Assembly: GCF_000421545.1 (NCBI RefSeq)
Contig: NZ_ATXF01000001.1
Location: forward strand, 1-64,000
From: Agromyces italicus DSM 16388
GTDB lineage: Bacteria; Actinomycetota; Actinomycetes; Actinomycetales; Microbacteriaceae
Direction: 5' to 3'
Length of the DNA: 64,000 nucleotides
Each line of letters opens with the position of its first letter. Positions within the stretch are counted from its first letter, which is position 1. The notes beneath the pieces were generated by a model. The model made no database searches. It had not been told where the DNA came from and saw nothing but the letters and a program-made list of their open reading frames with translations. Positions 35,337 to 45,173 of this stretch are shown here, piece after piece. The translations under genes were made by a program, and so were the position numbers.

Positions 35337-38063
35337 CTAGCTCTCGCCGCCGGCCGAGCCGGTCGTGCCGGCGTTCACCTCGTGCAGACGGTACTTCTCG
35401 ATCGCCTGCGCGGGCAGCGCCCGGTCGACCTCGCCGCGCTCGGCGAGGAGCTCGAGGGTGCGGACCACCACCGAGGGGCCGTCGATCTTGAAGAAGCGGC
35501 GCGCCGCCGGACGCGTGTCGGAGAATCCGAAGTCGTCGGCGCCGAGCGTCGCGTACTGGCCGGGCACGTAGGCGCGCACCTGGTCGGGCACCGCGTGCAT
35601 GTAGTCGGAGACGGCGACGAACGGGCCGCGGGCGCCCGCGAGCTTCTGCGTCAGGTAAGAGACGCGACGCTCGGCATCGGGATTCAGGAAGTTGTGCTCC
35701 TCGGCGGCGAGGCCGTCGCGGCGCAGCTCCGACCAGCTCGTGACCGACCACACGTCGGCCGACACGCCCCAGTCGTCCGCGAGGAGCTGCTGCGCCTCGA
35801 CGATCCACGGCACGGCGACGCCGGAGGCGAGGAGCTGGGCCTTCGGCCCGGCGGCCGTCGACTCCGAGAGGCGGTGGATGCCGCGGAGGAGACCCTCGAC
35901 ATCGACCCCCTCGGGCTCGGCGGGCTGCACGATCGGCTCGTTGTACACCGTGAGGTAGTACATGACGTTCGGGTCGGCGTGGTTTCCGCCGTACATCCGC
36001 TCGAGGCCGGCGCGCATGATGTGCCCGATCTCGTAGCCGTAGGCGGGGTCGTACGACACGACCGCGGGGTTGGTCGACGCGAGCAGCGGCGAGTGGCCGT
36101 CGGCGTGCTGGAGGCCCTCGCCCGTGAGGGTGGTGCGGCCCGCCGTGGCGCCGATGATGAAGCCGCGTGCCATCTGGTCGCCTGCCGCCCACATCGCGTC
36201 GCCCGTGCGCTGGAACCCGAACATCGAATAGAAGACGTACACCGGGATCAGCGGCTCGCCCTGCGTCGCGTACGAGGTGCCGACGTTCGTGAACGCCGCG
36301 AAGGCGCCGGCCTCGTTGATGCCCACGTGGATGATCTGCCCCTGCGGGCTCTCTTTGTAGGCGAGCAGCAGTTCGCGGTCGACCGAGGTGTAGTGCTGGC
36401 CGTTCGGGTTGTAGATCTTCGCGGTCGGGAAGAACGCGTCGATGCCGAAGGTGCGCGCTTCGTCGGGAATGATCGGCACGATGCGGTGGCCGAAGTCCTT
36501 CGAACGGATCAGGTCCTTCAGGAGGCGCACGAAGGCCATCGTGGTCGCGATCTCCTGCGTGCCCGAGCCCTTCTTCGCGATCGCGTAGACCGAGTCGTCG
36601 GGCAGGTTCAGGGCCACATGCGTCGAGCGGCGCTCGGGCGTGTAGCCGCCGAGCTCGCGACGCCGCTCCTGCAGGTACTGGATCGCCTCGTCGCCCTGAC
36701 CGGGGTGGTAGTACGGCGGCAGGTAGGGGTTCTCCTCGAGCTGCGCGTCGGAGATCGGGATGCGCATCTCGTCGCGGAAGGTCTTGAGGTTGTCGAGCGT
36801 CATCTTCTTCATCTGGTGCGTCGCATTGCGCCCCTCGAAGGACTTGCCGAGGCCGTACCCCTTGATGGTCTTCGCCAGGATGACCGTGGGCTGGCCCTTG
36901 TGCTCGGTGGCCGCCTTGAACGCCGCGTAGATCTTGCGGTAGTCGTGGCCGCCGCGCTTGAGGCCCCAGACCTCGTCGTCGCTGAGGTGCGAGACGAGCT
37001 CGAGGGCGCGCGGGTCGCGACCGAAGAAGTTCTCGCGCACGTACGCGCCAGACTCGGTCTTGTACGTCTGGTAGTCGCCGTCGGGTGTGACGTTCATCAG
37101 GTTGCGGAGCGCGCCGTCGTGGTCGCGCGCGAGCAGGTCGTCCCATTCGCGGCCCCACACGACCTTGATGACGTTCCAGCCGGCACCGCGGAAGAAGCTC
37201 TCGAGCTCCTGGATGATCTTGCCGTTGCCGCGGACCGGGCCGTCGAGGCGCTGCAGATTGCAGTTGATGACGAAGTTCAGGTTGTCGAGACCCTCGTTCG
37301 CGGCGACCTGGAGCTGGCCGCGGCTCTCGACCTCGTCCATCTCGCCGTCCCCGAGGAACGCCCAGACCTGCTGGTCCGAGGCATCCTTGATGCCGCGGTT
37401 GGTGAGGTACTTGTTGAGCTGGGCCTGGTAGATCGCATTGATCGGGCCGAGGCCCATCGACACGGTCGGGAACTGCCAGAACTCGGGCATCAGACGCGGG
37501 TGCGGGTAGCTCGAGAGGCCGTGCGGCGCACGAGACTTCTCCTGGCGGAAGCCGTCGAGGTCGTTGCCGTCGAGACGCCCCTCGAGGAAGGCGCGGGCGT
37601 ACATGCCGGGGGAGGCATGGCCCTGGAAGAAGATCTGGTCGCCGCCGCCGGGGTGATCCTGGCCGCGGAAGAAGTGGTTCAGTCCGACCTCGTAGAGCGA
37701 CGCCGCGCCGGCATAGGTCGAGATGTGGCCGCCGACGGAGATGCCGGGGCGCTGCGCGCGGTGCACGAGGATGGCGGCGTTCCAGCGAAGCCAGGCGCGG
37801 TAGCGGCGCTCGATATCTTCGTTGCCAGGGAACGCGGGCTCGTTCTCGGGCGCGATCGTGTTCAGGTAGTCGGTCGTCGGCACCATCGGCACGCCGAGGT
37901 GGAGCTCCTTCGAACGCTTCAGCAGGCTGAGCATGATCTCACGCCCGCGCTGGTGGCCCTTCTCGGCGACGAGCGCATCGAGGGATTCGGCCCACTCGCT
38001 CGTCTCCTCGGGATCGGCGTCCATCGCCTCGACGGAGTACGGATCCTGGTCGTTGACAGTCAC
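35337..38063 (-). CDS. aceE: Pyruvate dehydrogenase E1 component, homodimeric
   Basis: AceE decarboxylates pyruvate with thiamine diphosphate and passes acetyl to the E2 lipoyl domain. The 908-residue product is the homodimeric type. Landmarks are [20 protein letters not shown], the ThDP motif [19 protein letters not shown] extending to [18 protein letters not shown], and [19 protein letters not shown] in the transketolase-like domain. GTG 38063 has AGAAAGG at good spacing. E2 and E3 lie separately at 54612-57538. Supply of acetyl-CoA beside the fatty acid genes makes metabolic sense. Confidence 0.97.
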   Translation of the reverse strand: MTVNDQDPYSVEAMDADPEETSEWAESLDALVAEKGHQRGREIMLSLLKRSKELHLGVPMVPTTDYLNTIAPENEPAFPGNEDIERRYRAWLRWNAAILVHRAQRPGISVGGHISTYAGAASLYEVGLNHFFRGQDHPGGGDQIFFQGHASPGMYARAFLEGRLDGNDLDGFRQEKSRAPHGLSSYPHPRLMPEFWQFPTVSMGLGPINAIYQAQLNKYLTNRGIKDASDQQVWAFLGDGEMDEVESRGQLQVAANEGLDNLNFVINCNLQRLDGPVRGNGKIIQELESFFRGAGWNVIKVVWGREWDDLLARDHDGALRNLMNVTPDGDYQTYKTESGAYVRENFFGRDPRALELVSHLSDDEVWGLKRGGHDYRKIYAAFKAATEHKGQPTVILAKTIKGYGLGKSFEGRNATHQMKKMTLDNLKTFRDEMRIPISDAQLEENPYLPPYYHPGQGDEAIQYLQERRRELGGYTPERRSTHVALNLPDDSVYAIAKKGSGTQEIATTMAFVRLLKDLIRSKDFGHRIVPIIPDEARTFGIDAFFPTAKIYNPNGQHYTSVDRELLLAYKESPQGQIIHVGINEAGAFAAFTNVGTSYATQGEPLIPVYVFYSMFGFQRTGDAMWAAGDQMARGFIIGATAGRTTLTGEGLQHADGHSPLLASTNPAVVSYDPAYGYEIGHIMRAGLERMYGGNHADPNVMYYLTVYNEPIVQPAEPEGVDVEGLLRGIHRLSESTAAGPKAQLLASGVAVPWIVEAQQLLADDWGVSADVWSVTSWSELRRDGLAAEEHNFLNPDAERRVSYLTQKLAGARGPFVAVSDYMHAVPDQVRAYVPGQYATLGADDFGFSDTRPAARRFFKIDGPSVVVRTLELLAERGEVDRALPAQAIEKYRLHEVNAGTTGSAGGES

Positions 38064-38252
38064 ACTCGACCTTTCTCTACGGCTGATCTGCCGCGCGCGG
38101 GGTGCTGCGCGCACGACGAACGGCCGGGTTTCGACCGATCACACTTCGCCATACTAGTGACATTCACACAACGTTTCGGCCCACTCGACTGTGACTACAC
38201 TCAGTGTTCCGACAAGAGTCCGCTGCATGAGCGCAACGAGAGAAGAGCACGG

Positions 38253-38720
38253 ATGCCGCTGCCCATCGGGAGCCTCGCCCCCGACCTCGAACTCGCCGAC
38301 CAGCACGGCCGCACGGTGGCTCTCGCGGCGCTCCGCGCCGAGAAGGCGGTCGTGCTCGTCTTCTTCCCGCTGGCCTTCTCGCGCACCTGCCAAGGCGAGC
38401 TGTGCGCGTTGCGCGACGAGATCTCGCTGTTCGAGGATGCCGGCGTGCACCTCGTCGGCATCTCGGTCGACTCGAAGTTCGCGCTGCGCGCCTGGGCGGA
38501 GGACCAGGGATACGGTTTCGCGCTGCTCGCCGACTTCTGGCCCCACGGCGCGGTCGCCAGGGCGTACGACGTGTTCATCGAGGAACGCGGCCACGCGGCT
38601 CGTGCGAGCTTCGTGATCGACCAGGGTGGCGTGATCCGCGCGGCGTTCGCGACGCCGCCCGGTGAGCCGCGCTCGATCGAGCAGTACCGCGAGGCACTCA
38701 CCGCGTTGCGGCCGGGCTGA
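38253..38720 (+). CDS. Peroxiredoxin, AhpE-like
   Basis: The 155-residue thioredoxin-fold protein has the peroxidatic Cys in FSRTCQGELCALRD (about residue 48), with a second Cys five residues later. It reduces peroxides, peroxynitrite or similar oxidants. ATG 38253 (MPLPIGSLAPDLELAD) gives the normal N-terminus. It is divergent from aceE, and the 190-bp gap should hold both promoters. Confidence 0.9.
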   Translation: MPLPIGSLAPDLELADQHGRTVALAALRAEKAVVLVFFPLAFSRTCQGELCALRDEISLFEDAGVHLVGISVDSKFALRAWAEDQGYGFALLADFWPHGAVARAYDVFIEERGHAARASFVIDQGGVIRAAFATPPGEPRSIEQYREALTALRPG

Positions 38721-38786
38721 GCGGGCCGGCGGTGCCCGTCGGGTGCCGCCCCCGCGATAGCATTGCGGATGCGTCGCACACGCGAC

Positions 38787-38859
38787 GGGCCTTTAGCTCA
38801 GTTGGTAGAGCGCCACGTTTACACCGTGGATGTCGTCGGTTCGAGCCCGGCAGGGCCCA
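38787..38859 (+). tRNA. tRNA-Val (anticodon UAC)
   Basis: A 73-nt cloverleaf: acceptor GGGCCTT with AGGGCCC, D-arm containing AGCTCAGTTGGTAGAGC, anticodon stem CCACG/CGTGG with loop TTTACAC (anticodon TAC), T-arm with GGTTCGAGCCC-like loop and discriminator A. CCA is not encoded. Confidence 0.93.
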
Positions 38860-38921
38860 CGTCGTCGGTTCCGTCGTTCATTCGTCGAGTCGGCGGAAGG
38901 GCCCGACGCTAGGCTGGACGG

Positions 38922-39740
38922 GTGCCCCAGCAACTCGCCGATGTCCTCGCCGTCACCGAACGACTCTGGCCGGCCTCGGGCACCGAGCCGTGGGATGCCT
39001 CGGGGCTCGTCTCCGGGGCGCTCGATTCTCCCGTCCACCGCATCCTGCTCGCCGTCGACGCCGTCGCCGCGACGGTCGACGAGGCCGTCGAGCAGGGCGC
39101 CGATCTCCTGATCGCGCACCACCCGCTGCTCCTCCGCGGCGTCACGAGCATCGCCGAAGACCGTTACAAGGGTGCGCTGCTCGCGAAGCTCATCCGTGGC
39201 GGCAGTGCGCTGCTCTCCGCGCACACGAACGCGGACGTCGTCGCGACCGGCACCTCCGCGGTCCTCGCCGAGCGGCTCGGACTCGTCGCGCCGCGGCCGA
39301 TCGAGGCATCCGACGACGGTGCCACCGGCATCGGCCGGGTGGGCCGGCTCGCCGAGCCGACCACCCTGGGCCGGCTCGTCCGCCACCTCGCCGAGGTGCT
39401 GCCGCCGACCGCGACGGGGGTGCGCGTCGCCGGCGGCTTCGACGATCCGGTCGAGACCGTCGCCGTGTGCGGCGGCGCCGGCGACTCGCTCCTCGGCCAC
39501 CCGCTCGTCCGTGCCGCCGACGTCTACGTCACCGCCGACCTCCGGCACCACCCCGCCTCCGAAGCGCGCGAACAGGCACTGCTCGGCGGCGGCCCCGCGC
39601 TCGTCGACGTCTCGCACTGGGCGAGCGAATGGCTCTGGCTCGACACCGCCGCCGCCGAGCTGCGCGCGGCGCTGCCCGGTGTCGAGGTCGCCGTCAGCGA
39701 GATCCGCACCGACCCCTGGGATTTCCAGGTCGTGCAATGA
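38922..39740 (+). CDS. Nif3-like dinuclear metal-centre protein (DUF34)
   Basis: The 272-residue protein belongs to the widespread Nif3/YbgI family, whose members form hexameric toroids with a two-metal site; the physiological reaction is uncertain, although the family is often annotated as GTP cyclohydrolase I type 2. Metal-ligand motifs are LLIAHHPLLLRGV (about residues 64-76), SAHTNADVV (about 98-106) and VDVSHWASEWL near the C-terminus. GTG 38922 is used. It is followed by the zinc-ribbon coiled-coil gene, a conserved actinobacterial pair. Confidence 0.9.
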   Translation: MPQQLADVLAVTERLWPASGTEPWDASGLVSGALDSPVHRILLAVDAVAATVDEAVEQGADLLIAHHPLLLRGVTSIAEDRYKGALLAKLIRGGSALLSAHTNADVVATGTSAVLAERLGLVAPRPIEASDDGATGIGRVGRLAEPTTLGRLVRHLAEVLPPTATGVRVAGGFDDPVETVAVCGGAGDSLLGHPLVRAADVYVTADLRHHPASEAREQALLGGGPALVDVSHWASEWLWLDTAAAELRAALPGVEVAVSEIRTDPWDFQVVQ

Positions 39741-39774
39741 TGACTCCCACCCCGACCCCCACGAGGAGCAACAC

Positions 39775-40512
39775 GTGAAGGCCAGCCCCGCCGAGCAGCA
39801 GGAACTCCTGCGCCTGCAGTCGATCGACACCCGGGTCGCGCAGCTCGCGCACCGCCTCGGCTCACTGCCGCAGACCGCTCCGCTGGCCGAGCTCGGGCAG
39901 CGCGATTCCGCCGTGCGCGGCACCCGCGCCGAGGCGATCGGCACGCTCGAAGACGCGAAGGCCGAACTCGCGCGGCTCGAGTCCGACGTCGCGCTCGTCG
40001 AGGCGAGGATGGCCCGCGACAGCGAGCGGCTCCAGCACACCTCCTCGGTGAAGGACGTCACCGCGCTCGAGGCCGAGCTCGCGTCGCTCGCGAAGCGCCG
40101 CTCGGACCTCGAGGACCAGGAGCTCGTCGTCATGGAGCGCGTCGAGGAGGCCGAGGTCGCCGTGTCGAGCATCGACCTCCAGCGCGCCGCGATCGTCACC
40201 GAGGTGACCGCGCTCGAGGCCGAGCGCGACGAGGCGGCCGGCACGCTCGCCGTCGAGCGCGAGCAGACCGAACGCGACCGCGAGGTCGTCGCCGCCGGCG
40301 TCCCCGCCGAACTGCTCGCCTTCTACGAGCAGCGGCGCGCCCGGGGTGCCGGCGTCGGTGCGGCCCTCCTGCGCCAGCGCACCTGCGGCGGCTGCACGAT
40401 CACCCTCACGGGCTCCGACCTCGAGCAGGTGCGCCGCGCCGCGCACGACGACGTGGTGCAGTGCCCCGAGTGCGACCGCATTCTCGTGCGCACCGACGAG
40501 TCGGGTCTCTGA
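39775..40512 (+). CDS. C4-type zinc-ribbon coiled-coil protein
   Basis: The 245-residue protein has a long coiled coil (about residues 5-180) and a C-terminal zinc ribbon with CGGC and CPEC pairs. GAGGAG precedes GTG 39775. This is the conserved actinobacterial partner of Nif3-like proteins; homologues have been linked to sequestering or regulating other proteins, but the function here is not known. It is directly followed by rnpB, whose transcript probably starts in the 17-bp gap or inside this gene. Confidence 0.85.
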   Translation: MKASPAEQQELLRLQSIDTRVAQLAHRLGSLPQTAPLAELGQRDSAVRGTRAEAIGTLEDAKAELARLESDVALVEARMARDSERLQHTSSVKDVTALEAELASLAKRRSDLEDQELVVMERVEEAEVAVSSIDLQRAAIVTEVTALEAERDEAAGTLAVEREQTERDREVVAAGVPAELLAFYEQRRARGAGVGAALLRQRTCGGCTITLTGSDLEQVRRAAHDDVVQCPECDRILVRTDESGL

Positions 40513-40529
40513 CGCTAGACTTCAGGGGC

Positions 40530-40909
<380 letters not shown>

Positions 40910-40952
40910 GCACCGAACGGCGCTTCAGCGGCGCTCGGCGCGCCCCGGCGTC

Positions 40953-41705
40953 CTACTTCGCCGCGAGCGAAGCGGCGCCGAGGAGCCCTGCGTTGTTGCG
41001 ATGCATCGCCGGCACGATCGGGGTCTTCAGCTCGAGCAGCGGCAGGAACTCCCCGTGGAACTTCGAGACGCCGCCGCCGACGACGAACAGGTCGGGCGAG
41101 AAGATGAACTCGACGTGCGCGTAGAAGCGCTGAAGCCGCACGGCCCACTGCGACCAATCGAGCCCCTCCCGCTCCATCGCCGAGTAGGCGGCGCGCTTCT
41201 CGGATTCGAGCCCGTCGAGCTCGAGGTGCCCGAGCTCGGAGTTCGGCACGAGCACGCCGTCGTAGAGGAACGCCGAGCCGATCCCGGTGCCGAGCGTGGT
41301 GAGGATCACGAGCCCATCGGCGTCGACCGCCGCGCCGTAGCGCGATTCGGCGTAGCCGGCGGCATCCGCGTCGTTGATGAAGTGGATCTCGCGGCCGAAG
41401 GCCTGCTCGAACAGCTCTTCCGCGGGAAGGCCGATCCATTCGCGCGAGATGTTCGCGGCCGAGAGCGTCCGCCCGTGCTTCACGATCGAGGGGAAGCAGA
41501 CCCCGAGGGGGAGGGAATCGTCGAAGTCGGCGGCGAGCCTCGTGAGCAGTTCGTCGGTCGCCGCGAGGATGTCGTCGGGTCGGCCTCCTTCGGGCGTCTT
41601 CACCTTGATTCGCGGGGAGACGAGCGCGCCGGAACGGAGATCGACGACGGCCCCCTTGATGCCCGTGCCGCCGATGTCGATGCCGATCGCGAGTTCCGTG
41701 CTCAT
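40953..41705 (-). CDS. ppgK: Polyphosphate glucokinase (ROK family)
   Basis: PpgK phosphorylates glucose with polyphosphate or ATP. The 250-residue protein has the phosphate-binding motif IGIDIGGTGIKGAVVD at the N-terminus, HFINDADAAGYAE with the catalytic Asp and LTTLGTGIGSAFL. Length and the sequence VKTPEGGRP match actinobacterial PpgK. ATG 41705 is preferred to GTG 41714. Confidence 0.92.
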   Translation of the reverse strand: MSTELAIGIDIGGTGIKGAVVDLRSGALVSPRIKVKTPEGGRPDDILAATDELLTRLAADFDDSLPLGVCFPSIVKHGRTLSAANISREWIGLPAEELFEQAFGREIHFINDADAAGYAESRYGAAVDADGLVILTTLGTGIGSAFLYDGVLVPNSELGHLELDGLESEKRAAYSAMEREGLDWSQWAVRLQRFYAHVEFIFSPDLFVVGGGVSKFHGEFLPLLELKTPIVPAMHRNNAGLLGAASLAAK

Positions 41706-41747
41706 GCGATTCACCCTAGCCCGAGCGGCCGGCTCGAGCGCCTGGGC

Positions 41748-42611
41748 TCAGGGCAGCGTGAGAATCTCGGTGCCGCGCTCGGTGACGACGAGGGTGTGCT
41801 CGAACTGGGCGGTGAGTGAGCGGTCGCGGGTGACGACCGTCCAGTCGTCGGCCCACACGTCTGCCTCGATCGACCCGACGGTCAGCATCGGCTCGATCGT
41901 GAACACCATGCCGGGCTCGATCACGGTCGTGGCGTCGGGGTCGTCGAAGTGGGGGATCACGAGCCCCGTGTGGAACGCGCGCCCCACGCCGTGCCCGGTG
42001 TAGTCGCGCACCACCCCGTACCCGAAGCGCTTCGCGTACGCCTCGATCGCGCGCCCGATGACGTTCACCCGACGGCCGGGTGCGACGGCGCGGATGCCAC
42101 GCGCAAGCGCCTCGCGCGTGCGCTCGACGAGGAGGGCGGCCGCGTCGTTCGCCTCGCCGACGAGGAAGGTGTGGTTGAGGTCGCCGTGCATGCCGTCGAG
42201 GAACGCGGTCACGTCGATGTTCACGAGGTCGCCGTCGGCGAGCACGGTGTCGTCGGGGATGCCGTGGCAGATGACCTCGTTGACCGAGGTGCAGCTCGAC
42301 TTCGGGTACCCGCGGTAGCCGAGCGTCGACGGGTAGGCACCGTGCGCGACGACGTACTCGTGCGCGATGCGATCGAGCTCGTCGGTCGTGACGCCCGGCC
42401 TGATCGCCGCGGAAGCGGCTTCGATCGCGCCCGCCGCGACACGTCCGGCGGCCCGGATGCGCTCGATCTCGTCGGGGGAGTAGCGGTCGCCGTCGCGGTT
42501 CGGGGCGGGGGAGGTGCGACCGACGTACTCGGGGCGGGGGATCGACGCCGGGACGGCGCGATTCGGTGACAGTCGGCCGGGGATCAGGTGGCCGGAGGCG
42601 TCCTTGGGCAT
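41748..42611 (-). CDS. map: Methionine aminopeptidase, type I
   Basis: Removes the initiator methionine. The 287-residue enzyme has an N-terminal extension (about 40 residues) with the SH3-binding-like Pro-rich pattern found in actinobacterial MetAP1c. Metal ligands are visible in [20 protein letters not shown] (two Asp), [11 protein letters not shown] (His), MVFTIEPML (Glu) and AQFEHTLVV (Glu). Its ATG is only 11 bases from the divergent ATG of the SPOR-like gene. Confidence 0.95.
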   Translation of the reverse strand: MPKDASGHLIPGRLSPNRAVPASIPRPEYVGRTSPAPNRDGDRYSPDEIERIRAAGRVAAGAIEAASAAIRPGVTTDELDRIAHEYVVAHGAYPSTLGYRGYPKSSCTSVNEVICHGIPDDTVLADGDLVNIDVTAFLDGMHGDLNHTFLVGEANDAAALLVERTREALARGIRAVAPGRRVNVIGRAIEAYAKRFGYGVVRDYTGHGVGRAFHTGLVIPHFDDPDATTVIEPGMVFTIEPMLTVGSIEADVWADDWTVVTRDRSLTAQFEHTLVVTERGTEILTLP

Positions 42612-42622
42612 AGGATCAGCCT

Positions 42623-42808
42623 ATGGCCGAGGACATCGAGCACCGGTACTGGTACAACCTCAAGACCGGCGAGGTCGAGCACGGATTCGTCTCGCCGTCG
42701 GTGGATCGCGTCGGCCCGTTCGAGACGCGCGCGGAGGCCGAGCGTGCGCTCGAGATCCTCCGTGCGAACAGCGCGAAATGGGCCGAGGAGGACGCCGAGG
42801 AGCGCTGA
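42623..42808 (+). CDS. Small SPOR-like protein
   Basis: A 61-residue protein (HRYWYNLKTGEVEHGFVSPS, then GPFETRAEAERALEILRAN) conserved in actinobacteria beside map. The second half resembles the repeat unit of SPOR domains. There is no signal peptide. The start lies 11 bases from the map start on the other strand, leaving little room for two separate promoters and ribosome binding sites. Confidence 0.8.
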   Translation: MAEDIEHRYWYNLKTGEVEHGFVSPSVDRVGPFETRAEAERALEILRANSAKWAEEDAEER

Positions 42809-42829
42809 GCGGCGCCCGCGCCCAGGGCA

Positions 42830-43711
42830 CTACTCGTAGGAGTGTTCGGCGTTCGGGTAGCCGCCCGACTCGACATCGTCGCGCCACGCCTTGGCGGCGT
42901 TCGCGAGAATGCCCGAGAGGTCGGCGTACTGCTTGACGAACTTCGGTACGCGCCCGATCGTGAGACCGGCCCAGTCGGTCCAGACGAGCAGCTGACCGTC
43001 GGTGTGCGGGCCCGCACCGACACTGATCGTCGGGATGTCGAGCAGCTCGGTGACCTGGCGCGCCGCGTCCGCCGGAACCATTTCGAGCACCACGGCGAAG
43101 GCACCGGCATCTTGCACGGCCTTCGCATCGGCGAGGAGTTGCCTGACGCCCTCGCCACGCCCCTGGATGACGTGGCCGCCGAGGCCGTGCTCGCTCTGCG
43201 GGGTGTAGCCGATGTGCGCCATGACCGGGATGCCCGCTCCGACGATGCGGCGGATCTGCTTGTGGCTGCGCTCACCGCCCTCGAGCTTGACGGCGTGGGC
43301 GCCGGTCTCCTTCATGAAGCGCACCGCGGTGTGCAGCGCGTCTTCGGGGCCGTTCTCGTAGGAGCCGAACGGCATGTCCGCGACGACGAAGGCGCGCTTG
43401 ACGGCGCCCGCGACGGCGCGCGTCAACGGGATCAGCTCGTCGACCGTGACGGGAAGGGTGGTCTCGTAGCCGAGCACGTTGTTGCCGGCCGAGTCGCCGA
43501 CGAGGAGGAAGTCGATGCCGGCTTCGTCGAAGATGCGAGCCGTGAGCTGGTCGTAGCTCGTGAGGCCGGTGATCTTGATTCCGTCGCGCTTCGCATTCTG
43601 GAAGTGCCGCGTGCGCACCCGCTTCGGTGCACCCGGCGACGGCGCGCCCCCGTACGGGTTCTGCTCGACCGGCTGGTCGTCGGATGCTGCGGTCTGGGGC
43701 TCGCCTGACAT
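42830..43711 (-). CDS. panB: 3-methyl-2-oxobutanoate hydroxymethyltransferase
   Basis: PanB makes ketopantoate for coenzyme A synthesis. The 293-residue TIM-barrel protein has [20 protein letters not shown], the metal and substrate motif [29 protein letters not shown] and [15 protein letters not shown] 43711 gives a roughly 30-residue unstructured extension before the barrel. The longer frame upstream is antisense to glnA2 and rejected. Confidence 0.95.
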   Translation of the reverse strand: MSGEPQTAASDDQPVEQNPYGGAPSPGAPKRVRTRHFQNAKRDGIKITGLTSYDQLTARIFDEAGIDFLLVGDSAGNNVLGYETTLPVTVDELIPLTRAVAGAVKRAFVVADMPFGSYENGPEDALHTAVRFMKETGAHAVKLEGGERSHKQIRRIVGAGIPVMAHIGYTPQSEHGLGGHVIQGRGEGVRQLLADAKAVQDAGAFAVVLEMVPADAARQVTELLDIPTISVGAGPHTDGQLLVWTDWAGLTIGRVPKFVKQYADLSGILANAAKAWRDDVESGGYPNAEHSYE

Positions 43712-43810
43712 GTCGCCATCCTCGCACACGCCGTCGGGGCAACCGCCCACGGCGCGTCGCGGCGAAGCGAGTGCGAGCCAGTACGCTGGAGGGTGCGAGA
43801 GAGGGTGTGG

Positions 43811-45166
43811 ATGGATAAGCAGCGTGACTTCGTTCTTCGCACGATCGAGGAGCGGGGCGTCAAGTTCGTCAGGCTCTGGTTCACCGACGTCGTCGGCACC
43901 CTGAAATCGGTCGCGATCGCACCGGCCGAGGTCGAGGGCGCGTTCACCGAGGGCATCGGATTCGACGGCTCGGCGATCGAGGGTCTCAGTCGCACGTACG
44001 AGTCCGACCTGCTGGCGTACCCCGATCCGTCGACGTTCCAGACGCTCCCGTGGCGCGGCGACATCGACCCGACGGGCCGCATGTTCTGCGACATCACGAC
44101 GCCCGACGGAGAGCCGGCGGTCTCCGACCCTCGCAACGTGCTGAAGCGCACGCTCGCACGGGCCGCCGACCGGGGCTTCACGTTCTACACGCATCCCGAG
44201 ATCGAGTTCTATCTGCTGCGCTCGTCGAAGTACGGCGAGGCGGGCCCCGAGCCGGTCGACTCGGCCGGCTACTTCGACAACGTGCCCGGGGGCACGGCGC
44301 ACGACTTCCGGCGCCGTTCGGTGCGCATGCTCGAAGACCTCGGCATCTCGGTCGAGTTCAGCCACCACGAGGCCGGACCAGGCCAGAACGAGATCGACCT
44401 CCGCTACGCCGACGCGCTGACCACCGCCGACAACATCATGACGTTCCGCACGGTCGTCAAAGAGGTCGCGATCGAGCAGGGCGTCTACGCGACGTTCATG
44501 CCGAAGCCGTTCGCGCTGCAGCCCGGAAGCGGCATGCACACCCATTTGTCATTGTTCGAGGGCGACGCGAATGCCTTCTACGAGCCCGGTGCGCAGTACC
44601 AGCTCTCGAAGATCGGCCGCCAGTTCATCGCGGGACTCCTGCGCCATGCGTCGGAGATCTCCGCGGTGACGAACCAGTTCGTGAACTCGTACAAGCGGTT
44701 GTGGGGCGGGGTCGGGCCTGACAAGCTCGCGGAGGCGCCGAGCTTCATCTGTTGGGGTCACAACAACCGCTCGGCGCTCGTGCGCGTGCCGCTCTACAAG
44801 CCCAACAAGGGCCAGAGTGCTCGGGTCGAGTACCGCGCGATCGACTCGGCAGCGAACCCGTATCTCGCGTTCTCGCTGCTGCTGGCCGCGGGAATGAAGG
44901 GGATCGAAGAGGGCTACGAGCTGCCGCCCGAGGCCGAAGACGACGTGTGGGCGCTCACCGACAGTGAGCGCCGCGCGCTCGGCTACAGCCCGCTGCCCGC
45001 AAGCCTCGACCACGCCATCGAGTACATGGAGACTTCCGAACTGGTCGCCGAGACGCTCGGCGAGCAGGTCTACAACTACGTGCTCGCGAACAAGCGGGCC
45101 GAGTGGCGCGACTATCGCTCGCAGGTCACGCCGTTCGAGTTGCAACGCAACCTCGAGATTCTCTGA
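43811..45166 (+). CDS. glnA2: Glutamine synthetase type I, GlnA2-like
   Basis: The 451-residue protein has GS landmarks: [27 protein letters not shown], the ATP/glutamate site [13 protein letters not shown] and [14 protein letters not shown]. It lacks the ~25-residue insertion typical of GSI-beta and matches the GlnA2 family. The same glnA2-glnE neighbourhood occurs in other actinobacteria. Role may be secondary to glnA (48335-49759), or directed at other amine substrates. AGGGTGTGG precedes ATG 43811; the GTG 18 bases upstream is less likely. Confidence 0.9.
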   Translation: MDKQRDFVLRTIEERGVKFVRLWFTDVVGTLKSVAIAPAEVEGAFTEGIGFDGSAIEGLSRTYESDLLAYPDPSTFQTLPWRGDIDPTGRMFCDITTPDGEPAVSDPRNVLKRTLARAADRGFTFYTHPEIEFYLLRSSKYGEAGPEPVDSAGYFDNVPGGTAHDFRRRSVRMLEDLGISVEFSHHEAGPGQNEIDLRYADALTTADNIMTFRTVVKEVAIEQGVYATFMPKPFALQPGSGMHTHLSLFEGDANAFYEPGAQYQLSKIGRQFIAGLLRHASEISAVTNQFVNSYKRLWGGVGPDKLAEAPSFICWGHNNRSALVRVPLYKPNKGQSARVEYRAIDSAANPYLAFSLLLAAGMKGIEEGYELPPEAEDDVWALTDSERRALGYSPLPASLDHAIEYMETSELVAETLGEQVYNYVLANKRAEWRDYRSQVTPFELQRNLEIL

Positions 45167-45173
45167 CCGCGAC

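Noticed and set aside
34117..37158. Very long frame (1013 codons) spanning fasR and part of aceE
   Set aside because: Only the last 402 codons encode a protein (FasR). The upstream part is an out-of-frame reading of aceE on the same strand.
35382..38720. 1112-codon plus-strand frame across aceE into the peroxiredoxin gene
   Set aside because: The first 2.8 kb are antisense to aceE. Only the last 155 codons from ATG 38253 are the peroxiredoxin.
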